Below are positions 34,012 to 41,135 of a stretch of 64,000 bases of DNA, in pieces. The stretch is from positions 4,171,501 through 4,235,500 of the forward strand of contig NZ_JBBOWX010000001.1 in assembly GCF_038007285.1 (NCBI RefSeq), read 5' to 3'. Source of the DNA: Sporosarcina sp. FSL K6-3457. GTDB lineage: Bacteria; Bacillota; Bacilli; Bacillales_A; Planococcaceae. The position numbers and the translations under genes were made by a program. A model generated the notes under the pieces. The model had not been told where the DNA came from. It saw only the letters and a list, made by a program, of their open reading frames with translations, and made no database searches. Each line of letters opens with the position of its first letter. Position 1 is the stretch's first letter.

Positions 34012-34105
34012 AAATTCTGAGCAAAACCTTCAATCTACTTAATAGAGTTTTGCTCAGAATTTATTTATTAATGTCACAAAATGTGCTTATGCACATTTTG
34101 TGATT
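34012..34105 (-). promoter_or_regulatory. Two long hairpins upstream of the dioxygenase gene
   Basis: ATTCTGAGCAAAAC pairs with GTTTTGCTCAGAAT across a 22 nt loop (34012-34062), ending only 24 bp before the dioxygenase ATG. TCACAAAATGTGC pairs perfectly with its complement (34075-34105). Neither has a clear T-run on the minus strand, so they could be leader structures, operators or weak terminators. Confidence 0.45.
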
Positions 34106-34125
34106 TGAAGAGATTTACATACAAT

Positions 34126-34345
34126 CAATTACGCCTTGGCGTAATTGCGTCCAGATTTTGAATTGCGCTTGGGGTCTACAGGATGTAGGTCATGCAGTCG
34201 TTGCGAATCGAACAGCGTAGGGTTCGATTTGCCTATCAGGACGTCGCGAACTTAGGCTGCCCTCCTTAACTCCCTTTAAAATCTGTGACATCCGCCGGAG
34301 GCTTAACTTAGATTAGCAGGGGGTGAGCCCCTGCTAATCTAAGTT
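34126..34345. repeat. Dispersed structured repeat, family A (copy 1, long form)
   Basis: About 220 bp. It starts CAATTACGCC-TTGGCGTAATTGCGT, has CAGATTTT/AAAATCTG flanking an extra ~90 bp insert, then GACATCCGCCGGAGGCTTAA, and ends in an 18 bp perfect stem AACTTAGATTAGCAGGGG with its complement. Copies with the same block order lie at 53204-53337 and, much shorter, at 36634-36700. It begins 6 bp after the stop of the 34351 gene. Confidence 0.75.
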
Positions 34346-34350
34346 GAAAA

Positions 34351-34950
34351 TTATTTACGTACTGTATTCAATGCAGTTGTCCAAGGAATAACTTGGTCTA
34401 ACATCTGGTTTACTGAATCTGCTTGTACAGCAGCTGGTTTGAAGTCTGTACCATTTTCAAAGTCTGTAAATAATGATAATGCCGGATGTACACGAACATG
34501 CGCTACAGATAATTCACTTAAAATACCACGTAGATGTTCCGTTGCACGAGCTCCACCTACTGAACCGTATGATACGATACCTGCTGCTTTGTTATTCCAT
34601 TCCTCACGTAAGTAATCTAACGCATTTTTCAGCGAAGCTGAGATCGAGTGATTATATTCTTGAGCGATGAATACGAAGCCGTCTTGTTTTGCAATGATTT
34701 CTGACCACGCTGCTGCACCCGATGCGTCGCCGCCTGCTTCACCTAAAAGTGGTAATTTATAATCTGCGATATCGATAATCGTGTAATTTGCATCTCCACG
34801 TTTATCTGCTAATTCTTTTACCCATGCCCCTACTTGTGGACTTACGCGTCCCTCACGTGTTGATCCTAAAATAATACCTATATTTGATTTTGTCATTGAT
34901 TTTTCCTCCTCTTGTTGTTGCGTTCCAAATAATTTACTGAAAAAGCCCAT
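34351..34950 (-). CDS. NADPH-dependent FMN reductase / quinone reductase-like
   Basis: Flavodoxin-fold oxidoreductase. The core reads IGIILGSTREGRVSPQVGAWV, DIADYKLPLLGEAGG, GFVFIAQEYNHSISASLKNALDYLREEW and SYGSVGGARATEHLRGIL, as in the YhdA/azoreductase type-II family that reduces FMN, azo dyes and quinones with NADPH. Two starts are possible. The ATG at 34950 has an AGGAGG 13 bases away and adds an amphipathic MGFFSKLFG leader; the ATG at 34896 has GGAGGA at better spacing and gives the family's usual length of about 181. It lies 18 bp after the dioxygenase gene, in one operon. Confidence 0.9.
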   Translation of the reverse strand: MGFFSKLFGTQQQEEEKSMTKSNIGIILGSTREGRVSPQVGAWVKELADKRGDANYTIIDIADYKLPLLGEAGGDASGAAAWSEIIAKQDGFVFIAQEYNHSISASLKNALDYLREEWNNKAAGIVSYGSVGGARATEHLRGILSELSVAHVRVHPALSLFTDFENGTDFKPAAVQADSVNQMLDQVIPWTTALNTVRK

Positions 34951-34968
34951 TTCCTCTATTTCACCTCC

Positions 34969-35952
34969 TTATAAGTACTCTTTTTCTATTTTAAGCGTGC
35001 TACGCACTGTGTCGATCGGCCTCACCATTGCCTCAATTTGCTCTCGTTTTCCTTCAAGGAATGGCGGTAAGGATAAGATTTCACCTACTGTTTCATAAGG
35101 TTCATCCCCCATAAAGCCTGGACCATCTGTTGCCCATTCAAAAAGGATGCCTTGTGCTACGCGCGCATATAATGATTCGAAAAAGAAACGATCCACATAG
35201 CCCGAAGTACCAAAACCGAATTGTTCCAGACGCTCAATCCATTCATATAATACTTTTGTATCTTCCACACGGAAAGCCGCGTGATGCACTGTACCGAAAC
35301 CTTGTCGACCAGCTGGTAAAGTCGTATTATGCTCCACAATTACTTGCGCACCATTTCCACCTTCACCAACTTCAAATAAATGCAGGAAGCCCTCTTGTGC
35401 AATCTCACGCATTAACATTACTTTTTCCAATACTTCCTTCAAATAATCAAATTGTTCGATGCGAATATGAATGGGTCCTAAACCTGTAATCGCAAATTCC
35501 AAAGGTACTGGACCATTCTGCCAAGGTGTACCTGATGCAACACCCTTGTTCAATTCATCAGACACTAACATATATTGTTGGTCATCAAAGTCCACAAAGG
35601 AAATAGTTTTCTTCCCAAACACTTCTTCAATACCATTATTCCCCACTTTATATTTATCAAAGCGTTTTACCCAGTATTCAAGTGCAGCATCTGTCGGTAC
35701 ACGGAAAGCTGTTTTATAAATCTCATTTGTTCCATGCGTACCTTTTGGAATACCTGGGAAATCAAAAAAAGTCATATCCGTACCGGCAGAGCCTTTATCA
35801 TCTGCGAAGAATAAATGATACGTTTGAATGTCATCTTGATTAACTGTTTTCTTCACAAGACGCATTCCTAATACATACGTGAAAAATTCATAGTTTTTCT
35901 CTGCACTACTTGTAATCGCTGTTACATGGTGCATTCCTTTTAAGTGGTTCAT
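34969..35952 (-). CDS. Ring-cleaving VOC dioxygenase (MhqA/MhqE-like)
   Basis: Two-domain VOC dioxygenase of 327 residues, a paralogue of 33048-33986. KGMHHVTAITSSAEKNYEFFTYVLGMRLVKKTVNQDDIQTYHLFFAD forms domain 1; GFGTVHHAAFRVED and GILFEWATDGPGFMGDEP carry domain 2 ligands. GGAGG lies before the ATG. It leads an operon with the FMN reductase. MhqR-like inverted repeats lie 34 and 145 bp upstream. Together these enzymes fit a quinone-inducible detoxification regulon. Confidence 0.92.
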   Translation of the reverse strand: MNHLKGMHHVTAITSSAEKNYEFFTYVLGMRLVKKTVNQDDIQTYHLFFADDKGSAGTDMTFFDFPGIPKGTHGTNEIYKTAFRVPTDAALEYWVKRFDKYKVGNNGIEEVFGKKTISFVDFDDQQYMLVSDELNKGVASGTPWQNGPVPLEFAITGLGPIHIRIEQFDYLKEVLEKVMLMREIAQEGFLHLFEVGEGGNGAQVIVEHNTTLPAGRQGFGTVHHAAFRVEDTKVLYEWIERLEQFGFGTSGYVDRFFFESLYARVAQGILFEWATDGPGFMGDEPYETVGEILSLPPFLEGKREQIEAMVRPIDTVRSTLKIEKEYL

Positions 35953-35985
35953 TACGTTTCCTCCTATGATTATTTTGAATTTAAA

Positions 35986-36123
35986 TACCTTGAATCCAAG
36001 GTAAATTAATTCAAAAAAAATTTACTATCCTTATAGCAACCCTTTTTGGAGTTATTTCTAATCGTATTACTCTTCTTTCATTACATGAAGTTTAAATATC
36101 TCGAATTCAATTATCTTGAATTC
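35986..36123 (-). promoter_or_regulatory. MhqR-like operators upstream of the dioxygenase operon
   Basis: TACCTTGAATCCAAGGTA (35986-36003) is a complete inverted repeat. TATCTCGAATTC (36097-36108) and TATCTTGAATTC (36112-36123) are two more half-palindromes. They resemble the B. subtilis MhqR box, TATCTCGAA-TTCGAGATA as I recall it. Confidence 0.65.
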
Positions 36124-36401
36124 AAACTAAATTTACCATAGACCCACTGTAACTGTCAACACTTTAGTGATAAATAGTTAGTTTTTGTAGACAATCCTTG
36201 CTATGAAAGCAGTGATGACGGACACTCCGAGCTTAAATAGATTTCCCTAGCGATTTTCCGATATCGATGTAGTAAGCTGTGTCCATGAGGCGTTGAATGA
36301 GAATTTATGATGCTGCTCTTTTACTTTCAACTTGCAATTATACCGAATACCGTGTAAGGTAGTAATAATTTAATATTACTTATTTCGAAACTTTGAAGTA
36401 A

Positions 36402-36570
36402 GGATAGAGGCGCAAAAACCATTAGTAGACAATCTGAGGAGTATGAGATCCGGTGACGATTGTAGAAAGGGGGATTTGCCGAAGTGGAGAGACACTCATT
36501 ATCTCGAAGCTGGTTCTGCGTTGAATAAGTGCAGGATTGTCATATAGGAAACTATATGGAGGGCTATCTT
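36402..36570 (+). ncRNA. Lysine riboswitch (L box)
   Basis: The conserved L-box blocks occur in order: GATAGAGGCGC, ...AGTAG..., GAGGAGTATGAG, GAAAGGGGGATTTGCCGAAG, GCTGGTTCTGCGTTGAATAA, GCAGGATTGTC, and the closing GGAGGGCTATC, whose CTATC pairs with the opening GATAG to make P1. A terminator follows and dapA is the next gene. When lysine binds, P1 should form and let the terminator fold, shutting off dapA. Confidence 0.93.
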
Positions 36571-36598
36571 ATGCAAAGAAATAATCCATTATTTCACT

Positions 36599-36628
36599 GC
36601 AACAACGAGCCCTCGTTGTTGCTTTTTT
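36599..36628 (+). terminator. Riboswitch-controlled terminator upstream of dapA
   Basis: GCAACAACGAG pairs with CTCGTTGTTGC, followed by TTTTTT. It lies 28 bp after the L-box aptamer. Confidence 0.92.
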
Positions 36629-36633
36629 GCGTC

Positions 36634-36700
36634 AATTTATCTGGGTTCAGATAAAGCCTATGGCGGATGTCACGCAATTACGCCCAGGCATCATTGACAA
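36634..36700. repeat. Dispersed repeat, family A (short, inverted copy)
   Basis: Holds GGCGGATGTCACGCAATTACGCC, the reverse complement of family A's conserved centre, with a small TATCTG/CAGATA stem in place of the long one. It sits between the riboswitch terminator and the dapA start, so it is part of the dapA leader. Confidence 0.6.
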
Positions 36701-36760
36701 TTGCCCTCCACCCTCTATTTTATTTTTTATACTAAAAAAATGAATAGGATGTGGAGAATG

Positions 36761-37645
36761 ATGAATTTCGGACAGGTTGTAACGGCTATGGTAACTCCTT
36801 TTAATGAGCATGGGGACATTGATTTTGAAGCAACGAGAAATTTGATTGAGTATTTAATTGCCAATGGGTCGGATAGTTTAGTTGTGTCAGGCACGACTGG
36901 AGAGTCTCCGACGTTAACCACGAAAGAGAAAATAGCGCTATTCAAATTTACAGTGGAAGTTGTAGATGGCAGAGTACCCGTAATTGCAGGAACAGGTTCG
37001 AACAGCACGAGGGAATCGATTGAACTGACAATATCAGCAGAAGATGTTGGTGTCAATGCAATTATGCTCGTTGCCCCCTACTATAACAAGCCATGCCAGG
37101 AAGGATTGTTTCAACACTTCCAAACGATTGCAGCGGCGACTTCTTTACCAATTATGTTATACAATGTGCCAGGGCGAACAGTCGTCAACATCGACGTCGA
37201 TACAGTCATCCGCCTGGCAGCCATCCAAAATATCGTTGCGATTAAAGAAGCGAGCGGTAATTTGGATGCAATGGCTGAAATCATCGAGCAAACACCAACA
37301 GAATTTTCCTTGTATAGCGGCGATGATGGCCTAACTATCCCCGTATTAGCAATTGGTGGGGCCGGCGTTGTTTCTGTATCGTCTCATATTGTAGGGAATG
37401 AAATGCAGGCGATGATTAAAAACTTCAAAATGGGCAATGTCAAAGAGGCGGCTACAGACCATCGTAAACTGTTGCCGATTATGAAAGCTCTTTTTGCCGC
37501 CCCAAATCCATCACCAGTAAAAGCAGCATTGAATCTAAAAGGAATTCCCGTCGGCGGCGTTCGTTTGCCGATGATTCCATTGAATGATGAACAGCTCCAT
37601 TCATTACAACGTACGTTAGCTATTTGTGATGGAGTGAGTGTTTGA
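36761..37645 (+). CDS. dapA: 4-hydroxy-tetrahydrodipicolinate synthase
   Basis: DapA of 294 residues. It condenses pyruvate with aspartate semialdehyde, the first committed step to diaminopimelate, lysine and dipicolinate. Key residues: Thr45-Thr46 (SGTTGESPT), Tyr134 (LYNVPGRT), the Schiff-base Lys162 (AIKEASGN) and GDDGLTIP. The ATG at 36761 is preferred over the ATG at 36758 because GGAG is too close to the latter; a longer TTG-initiated reading is rejected. A lysine riboswitch and terminator lie upstream, fitting feedback by lysine. It stands alone, without the asd-dapG neighbours of the main Bacillus operon, so it may be a second, lysine-tuned copy. Confidence 0.95.
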   Translation: MNFGQVVTAMVTPFNEHGDIDFEATRNLIEYLIANGSDSLVVSGTTGESPTLTTKEKIALFKFTVEVVDGRVPVIAGTGSNSTRESIELTISAEDVGVNAIMLVAPYYNKPCQEGLFQHFQTIAAATSLPIMLYNVPGRTVVNIDVDTVIRLAAIQNIVAIKEASGNLDAMAEIIEQTPTEFSLYSGDDGLTIPVLAIGGAGVVSVSSHIVGNEMQAMIKNFKMGNVKEAATDHRKLLPIMKALFAAPNPSPVKAALNLKGIPVGGVRLPMIPLNDEQLHSLQRTLAICDGVSV

Positions 37646-37671
37646 CGAATGGAATATTGTTGATAGAAAAG

Positions 37672-37700
37672 TACCCATCACTTCAATGATGGGTATTTTT
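37672..37700 (+). terminator. Terminator after dapA
   Basis: Stem TACCCATCA / TGATGGGTA followed by TTTTTGT. Confidence 0.85.
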
Positions 37701-37736
37701 GTATAGAAGTACTCGAATTGCATGAGTAACCCACTA

Positions 37737-38027
37737 TTACTTTTCCTGAAAAACAAACTCCAACTCATCGTTTTCTACAATAACTTTCATATCAAACTCC
37801 TTCAAAAACCAGGAATTATCCTCGTTAAAGTAAAAAGTAATTCCTTCAACCTCAGCTTTTTCACCAATATTTCCTTGATTCCCAACAGACATGCCTAAAG
37901 AATAGTTCGGATGGGCAGTCGGAATACCGCCGTAAATTTGAATGTAATATTGGACATAAGCACCTGGTTCCAAATCCATTTCACGTTTATACCATTCAGC
38001 TGCTTCCTTACTTACCTCTAAAGTCAT
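37737..38027 (-). CDS. HesB/YadR/YneR-family protein
   Basis: Small protein of 96 residues resembling B. subtilis YneR and other cysteine-free HesB/IscA-fold proteins. It starts MTLEVSKEAAEWYKREMDLEPGAYVQYYIQIYGG and has HPNYSLGMSVG in the middle. Unlike IscA it lacks all three cluster-binding cysteines, so iron-sulfur carrier activity is unlikely. Function unknown. It is a single gene facing dapA, followed by a decayed region upstream. Confidence 0.88.
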   Translation of the reverse strand: MTLEVSKEAAEWYKREMDLEPGAYVQYYIQIYGGIPTAHPNYSLGMSVGNQGNIGEKAEVEGITFYFNEDNSWFLKEFDMKVIVENDELEFVFQEK

Positions 38028-38133
38028 CTTCCCACTATCCTCTCTCCACTTTTATTTTCACTCCTACTTTGGAGTCTACACATCATGCGGTACGTCTGCA
38101 ACAATGACGGAATCTCAGCATACTTAGCCCTTA

Positions 38134-38361
38134 CACGCCTGTTGATTAACCGTTTACTTGAATAAATCGCAGGTAAATAAAAGCTTAAAAATCACTTTTT
38201 TCACTAAGTCGTTTCCGGTTCGCTCTCGGCTAACTATTCACGACATCAAATATCACGGCAATTGTATAGAAGTCGTTCAATCCAAAGCGAGACAAAAAGA
38301 AAACTTTACACAGAGTACCTAGTGTTTGATTAAGTTATTTTTTGGTTAATCAACAGACGTG
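38134..38361. repeat. Inverted-repeat unit of about 228 bp
   Basis: The ends CACGCCTGTTGATTAACC (38134-38151) and GGTTAATCAACAGACGTG (38344-38361) are inverted repeats matching 17 of 18. No reading frame lies inside and no clear target duplication was found. It abuts the stop of the broken transporter at 38365. Possibly a solo MITE. Confidence 0.45.
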
Positions 38362-38364
38362 CCT

Positions 38365-38619
38365 TTATTTCTTACTTTTCATACGGAACGCCAACAGAAG
38401 ACCTAACACTCCTAATATAGCTGCAAGCATAAACGAGTTTTGAATGCCCTCCATCGCTACTTGTTTAGGCTCTTGAAGGGATGTGTTTAAAGATGCATAA
38501 CTCATCATAGAAATAAGCGTTGCAGTTCAAATCGATCTACCCACCATTCGAATTGTATTATTCATGGCCGTACCATGGGGAATAAGATGAGACGGCAGCG
38601 CATTAATGCCAACCGTCAT
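38365..38619 (-). pseudogene. EmrB/QacA (DHA2) MFS transporter, C-terminal fragment
   Basis: On the minus strand this reads INALPSHLIPHGTAMNNTIRM, then GRSI-stop-TATLISMMSYASL, and ends FMLAAILGVLGLLLAFRMKSKK. 'ALP-HLIPHGTAMNNT-R-V-GSIGTA' is a signature of 14-TM drug exporters. Where the family has Gly there is a TGA, and no start region exists. The matching N-terminus lies at 40897-41109. The same gene was evidently split and its middle lost. Confidence 0.75.
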
Positions 38620-38726
38620 TTATTAATATCCCGTTCGTTAACATAAATGCCGTTATCGGATTTCCACAAAGTCATTGAAAAATACAGTGCTTAGAAATCA
38701 CCGAAAAAACAGTCGTTTAAGGGTTA

Positions 38727-39005
38727 ATGATAAAAAACGCTAAAATGATGCTAGGCGTTATTGAAGGAAATAAGAATAAAATCGTGTTTTCTAAAGAGGA
38801 ATTAGACGATTTGATAAATCGGGTTGCAGATGAAGCAGTTGAACGAGCAGCCGAGCATTAAACTAAGAAGTTTCTAGATGTCATTGAGTAGCAAGATAGA
38901 AAGTTGTTCCATGGCCTAACCGAAACGACGGGACAAAAACAACTGGAGATCGCTGCGGCAATCGAAGAAGAAAAGACAAGTCTTTTCGCTCGTTTTTTTA
39001 AATAA
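38727..39005 (+). pseudogene. Decayed DUF3967-like DNA-binding protein
   Basis: One frame reads KEELDDLINRVADEAVERAAEH, stop, TKKFLDVIE, stop, QDRKLFHGLTETTGQKQLEIAAAIEEEKTSLFARFFK. The pattern (charged coiled coil, DRKL...L, final SLFARFF) resembles the tail of plasmid-type MerR/RacA-like DUF3967 proteins of Bacillus. Two in-frame stops and no DNA-binding part: a relic. Confidence 0.5.
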
Positions 39006-39156
39006 ATAAAAAAATTATAATATGGAACATTAATAATTTTCCCTCGTCTACGTTTTAGAGACAAAAAGGAGCGGAAATAACGCGAAAAATTTCCTCTAAT
39101 TAACACATATATTGAAACCAGCTTATCAAATTCAATTACAAATTTTAACTTTATAA

Positions 39157-39258
39157 CACGAAGAGATTGTACGAATACTTGATGAAAATGAAAGTGTAAA
39201 AGATATTAGCACAAGAACAGGTGTTACACGTACAACAATTTACAATATAATTATTTGA
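39157..39258 (+). pseudogene. Serine recombinase/invertase C-terminal relic
   Basis: The frame HEEIVRILDENESVKDISTRTGVTRTTIYNII matches the helix-turn-helix tail of Hin/Gin/Tn3-type serine recombinases. The catalytic domain is absent and a stop directly precedes the frame. Confidence 0.5.
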
Positions 39259-39390
39259 AGATAATTATATTATTCAGTTGTAACTGGAAATAAGAAAAGG
39301 TTACCGCACCAAGATTATTCACTCTATTCTGCCAACCGTTGTATTTTTGGTTATTCAGCACATCGACATTCAAGTGGGGGCACTCATAAT

Positions 39391-39550
39391 GAGGCCGCTG
39401 AAAAACCAATTTCGTGAATAGTCAGACACCCCTAGAGCAGTGTTTCTAATCAAAATTTGGCTTATAGTCCCCACAAACATTCCCGGAAACGATGGAATTT
39501 TGGGATTCCGTTTTTACTTTTTGAAAATAAAGGACTTTTTCAGCGGCCTC
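39391..39550. mobile_element. MITE, 160 bp (copy 1)
   Basis: Bounded by perfect 15 bp inverted repeats GAGGCCGCTGAAAAA / TTTTTCAGCGGCCTC. It is flanked by an 8 bp direct repeat CTCATAAT (39383-39390 and 39551-39558), a target-site duplication. It has no coding capacity. The second copy at 40614-40773 has the same length and orientation. It must be moved by a transposase encoded elsewhere; its ends do not match the ISL3 element in this window. Confidence 0.9.
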
Positions 39551-39569
39551 CTCATAATCAATGTCCATT

Positions 39570-39749
39570 TTATTTTTTATTGGAATTCCGATATCTTTGA
39601 AAAAAAAATATTGAACCTACTAAAATCAAAATACCACAAAATTTAAAAATAAACTTAGTTTGAAAAGTTGCATTATCATTTCCAATAGCTAATAAGGTAG
39701 CTCCTATAATTATCCCAATAATACTTATTAATAAATTAATAAAGTTCAT
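39570..39749 (-). CDS. Small two-TM membrane protein
   Basis: A 59-residue frame with an excellent ribosome site (TTAGGAGG, 9 nt before the ATG). Two hydrophobic helices (about 3-23 and 36-50) are joined by a polar loop IGNDNATFQTK, with a basic tail QRYRNSNKK. I recognise no family. It is divergent from the secreted protein at 39858 and shares its intergenic promoter region. Size, topology and position would suit an immunity protein for that neighbour, but this is inference only. Confidence 0.6.
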   Translation of the reverse strand: MNFINLLISIIGIIIGATLLAIGNDNATFQTKFIFKFCGILILVGSIFFFQRYRNSNKK

Positions 39750-39857
39750 CTACTGAACAACCTCCTAAAAAATAATTTTAACCTAAAAGGTACCACTTCA
39801 CCCATGAACTATGATACCATATTACTTGTAATATACAAAAAAGGAGGAAAATTTAAT

Positions 39858-40574
39858 ATGAAGAAAATTTTGTTGATTTTTAGTACTGCGATATTATTTT
39901 TAATGGCTCCAACGTATTCGTACGCAACAAACGGTTCTGCACTTCAATTTAATGGGAGTGAGGATTCTCATACTTTTGAAGTTGACGGGGAAACTTATAC
40001 TTTAACTTTAGTTACTAACAATGATGTACAAACTGCCTTTCTTGAGAGTGAGGATGGTGTAGAAACTATTTCTTATGACTCTCGAAAAGATGAAATTCGT
40101 ATTAATGATGAACTATTAGATGAAGCAGCTCTAGAAGAAATAAAAGGTATTTCGAATGAATTAAGTCAAAATCTAGGTCTAATTGGAAGTGAGATTGTAG
40201 ATTCAAAAATTAGTGCATTAGCTGATGACGGCTATTACTGGAGACACGTGAATACTTTCAAAGATTCTTTTAATGTAACAGTGTTCTCGGTAGTGATTGT
40301 AACAGCGATAATCTTAGCATTACCAACTGGTACTGGAATTGTATTTGGTATAATGTTTGGTGCCAAGGCTGTATCTACATTGGTTTCTGCTATTGTTTAT
40401 TCTTCAAGTGACGACAATCAAAAAGTTTATTACTACACAATTGATACCTACTTTAGTAATTATGGTGGTTTTTGGAATAACAAGTTTGTTGTATCTACTT
40501 ACACAAATTCAAGTAGAACAAAGTTGCTTGATACTTTTGAACATACAACAAGATATGGGAAAAATTACAACTAA
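39858..40574 (+). CDS. Secreted protein of unknown function (candidate bacteriocin-like)
   Basis: 238 residues from the ATG at 39858, which follows AAGGAGG. A clear signal peptide (MKKILLIFSTAILFLMAP...YSYA) ends near residue 22. The mature part begins with a beta-rich acidic domain (about 23-130, FEVDGETYTLTLVTNN). Then comes a glycine-rich hydrophobic segment (about 155-185, VVIVTAIILALPTGTGIVFG) that could insert in membranes, and a Tyr/Ser-rich tail. I do not recognise it with confidence; size and layout recall large secreted antimicrobial proteins such as the geobacillin-26 group. It is enclosed by two MITEs and lies in a region of decayed mobile genes, so it was probably acquired. Confidence 0.75.
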   Translation: MKKILLIFSTAILFLMAPTYSYATNGSALQFNGSEDSHTFEVDGETYTLTLVTNNDVQTAFLESEDGVETISYDSRKDEIRINDELLDEAALEEIKGISNELSQNLGLIGSEIVDSKISALADDGYYWRHVNTFKDSFNVTVFSVVIVTAIILALPTGTGIVFGIMFGAKAVSTLVSAIVYSSSDDNQKVYYYTIDTYFSNYGGFWNNKFVVSTYTNSSRTKLLDTFEHTTRYGKNYN

Positions 40575-40613
40575 CTTTATGTGAAAGTAAAAAAACCTCT
40601 ACTGATTTCTCTG

Positions 40614-40773
40614 GAGGCCGCTGAAAAACCAAATTCGCGAATAGTCAGACACCCCTAGAGCAGTTTTTCTAATCAAAATTCGGCTTATAGTCCCCACAAA
40701 CGTTCCCGGAAACGATGGAATTTTGGGATTCCGTTTTTACTTTTTGAAAATAAGGAACTTTTTCAGCGGCCTC
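40614..40773. mobile_element. MITE, 160 bp (copy 2)
   Basis: Same ends, length and orientation as copy 1, about 95% identical by eye. It is flanked by a 9 bp direct repeat ATTTCTCTG (40605-40613 and 40774-40782). Removing it joins CCTCTAC and GTGGGAGG with outer GTGAAA/TTTCAC, so it appears to have landed in the terminator hairpin of the secreted-protein gene. Confidence 0.9.
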
Positions 40774-40896
40774 ATTTCTCTGTGGGAGGATTTCACTTTT
40801 ACTGAAAAATCTAAGTCGGCTCAATAATCTTCTTGATTATTGATTACGATGAAAAAAGTAATGATGATAATCGCTAGGTTTAGGATGTATATATAA

Positions 40897-41109
40897 TTAA
40901 GTAATGTGGAAGTGTATATTCAGTTCATCCTTCGTAGACATAACATATATTATCAGCCATTGAGCTTGACTCGCATTAATGTGAAAATCCTTCATGATAG
41001 GCGGAATAGCTATGTTGATTAACGTTTGATTCAGAAGGGTAACAAAAGATGCTGCCAATAAAATTCCAACAATAATATTTCGATTAAATGACTGTTTTTC
41101 GACTATCAT
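40897..41109 (-). pseudogene. EmrB/QacA (DHA2) MFS transporter, N-terminal fragment
   Basis: Starts with an ATG after GGAGT. NIIVGILLAASFVTLLNQTLINIAIPPIMKDFHINASQAQW is a textbook TM1-TM2 start of DHA2 drug exporters. Homology ends after about residue 52 (AQWLI); the following STKDELNIHFHIT is unrelated sequence up to a chance stop. The C-terminus of the same type of protein lies 2.3 kb away at 38365-38619 on the same strand. Confidence 0.8.
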
Positions 41110-41135
41110 TTATTTTAAACTCCTATCCATTACAC

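Noticed and set aside
38858-39106. 82-codon minus-strand frame
   Set aside because: It overlaps the DUF3967-like relic on the other strand; composition is low-complexity and there is no ribosome site.
39440-39646. 68-codon frame across MITE copy 1
   Set aside because: It runs across the MITE boundary and the target duplication and has no ribosome site.
39391-40773. CRISPR-like spaced repeats
   Set aside because: There are only two 160 bp copies with inverted ends and target duplications; these are MITEs.
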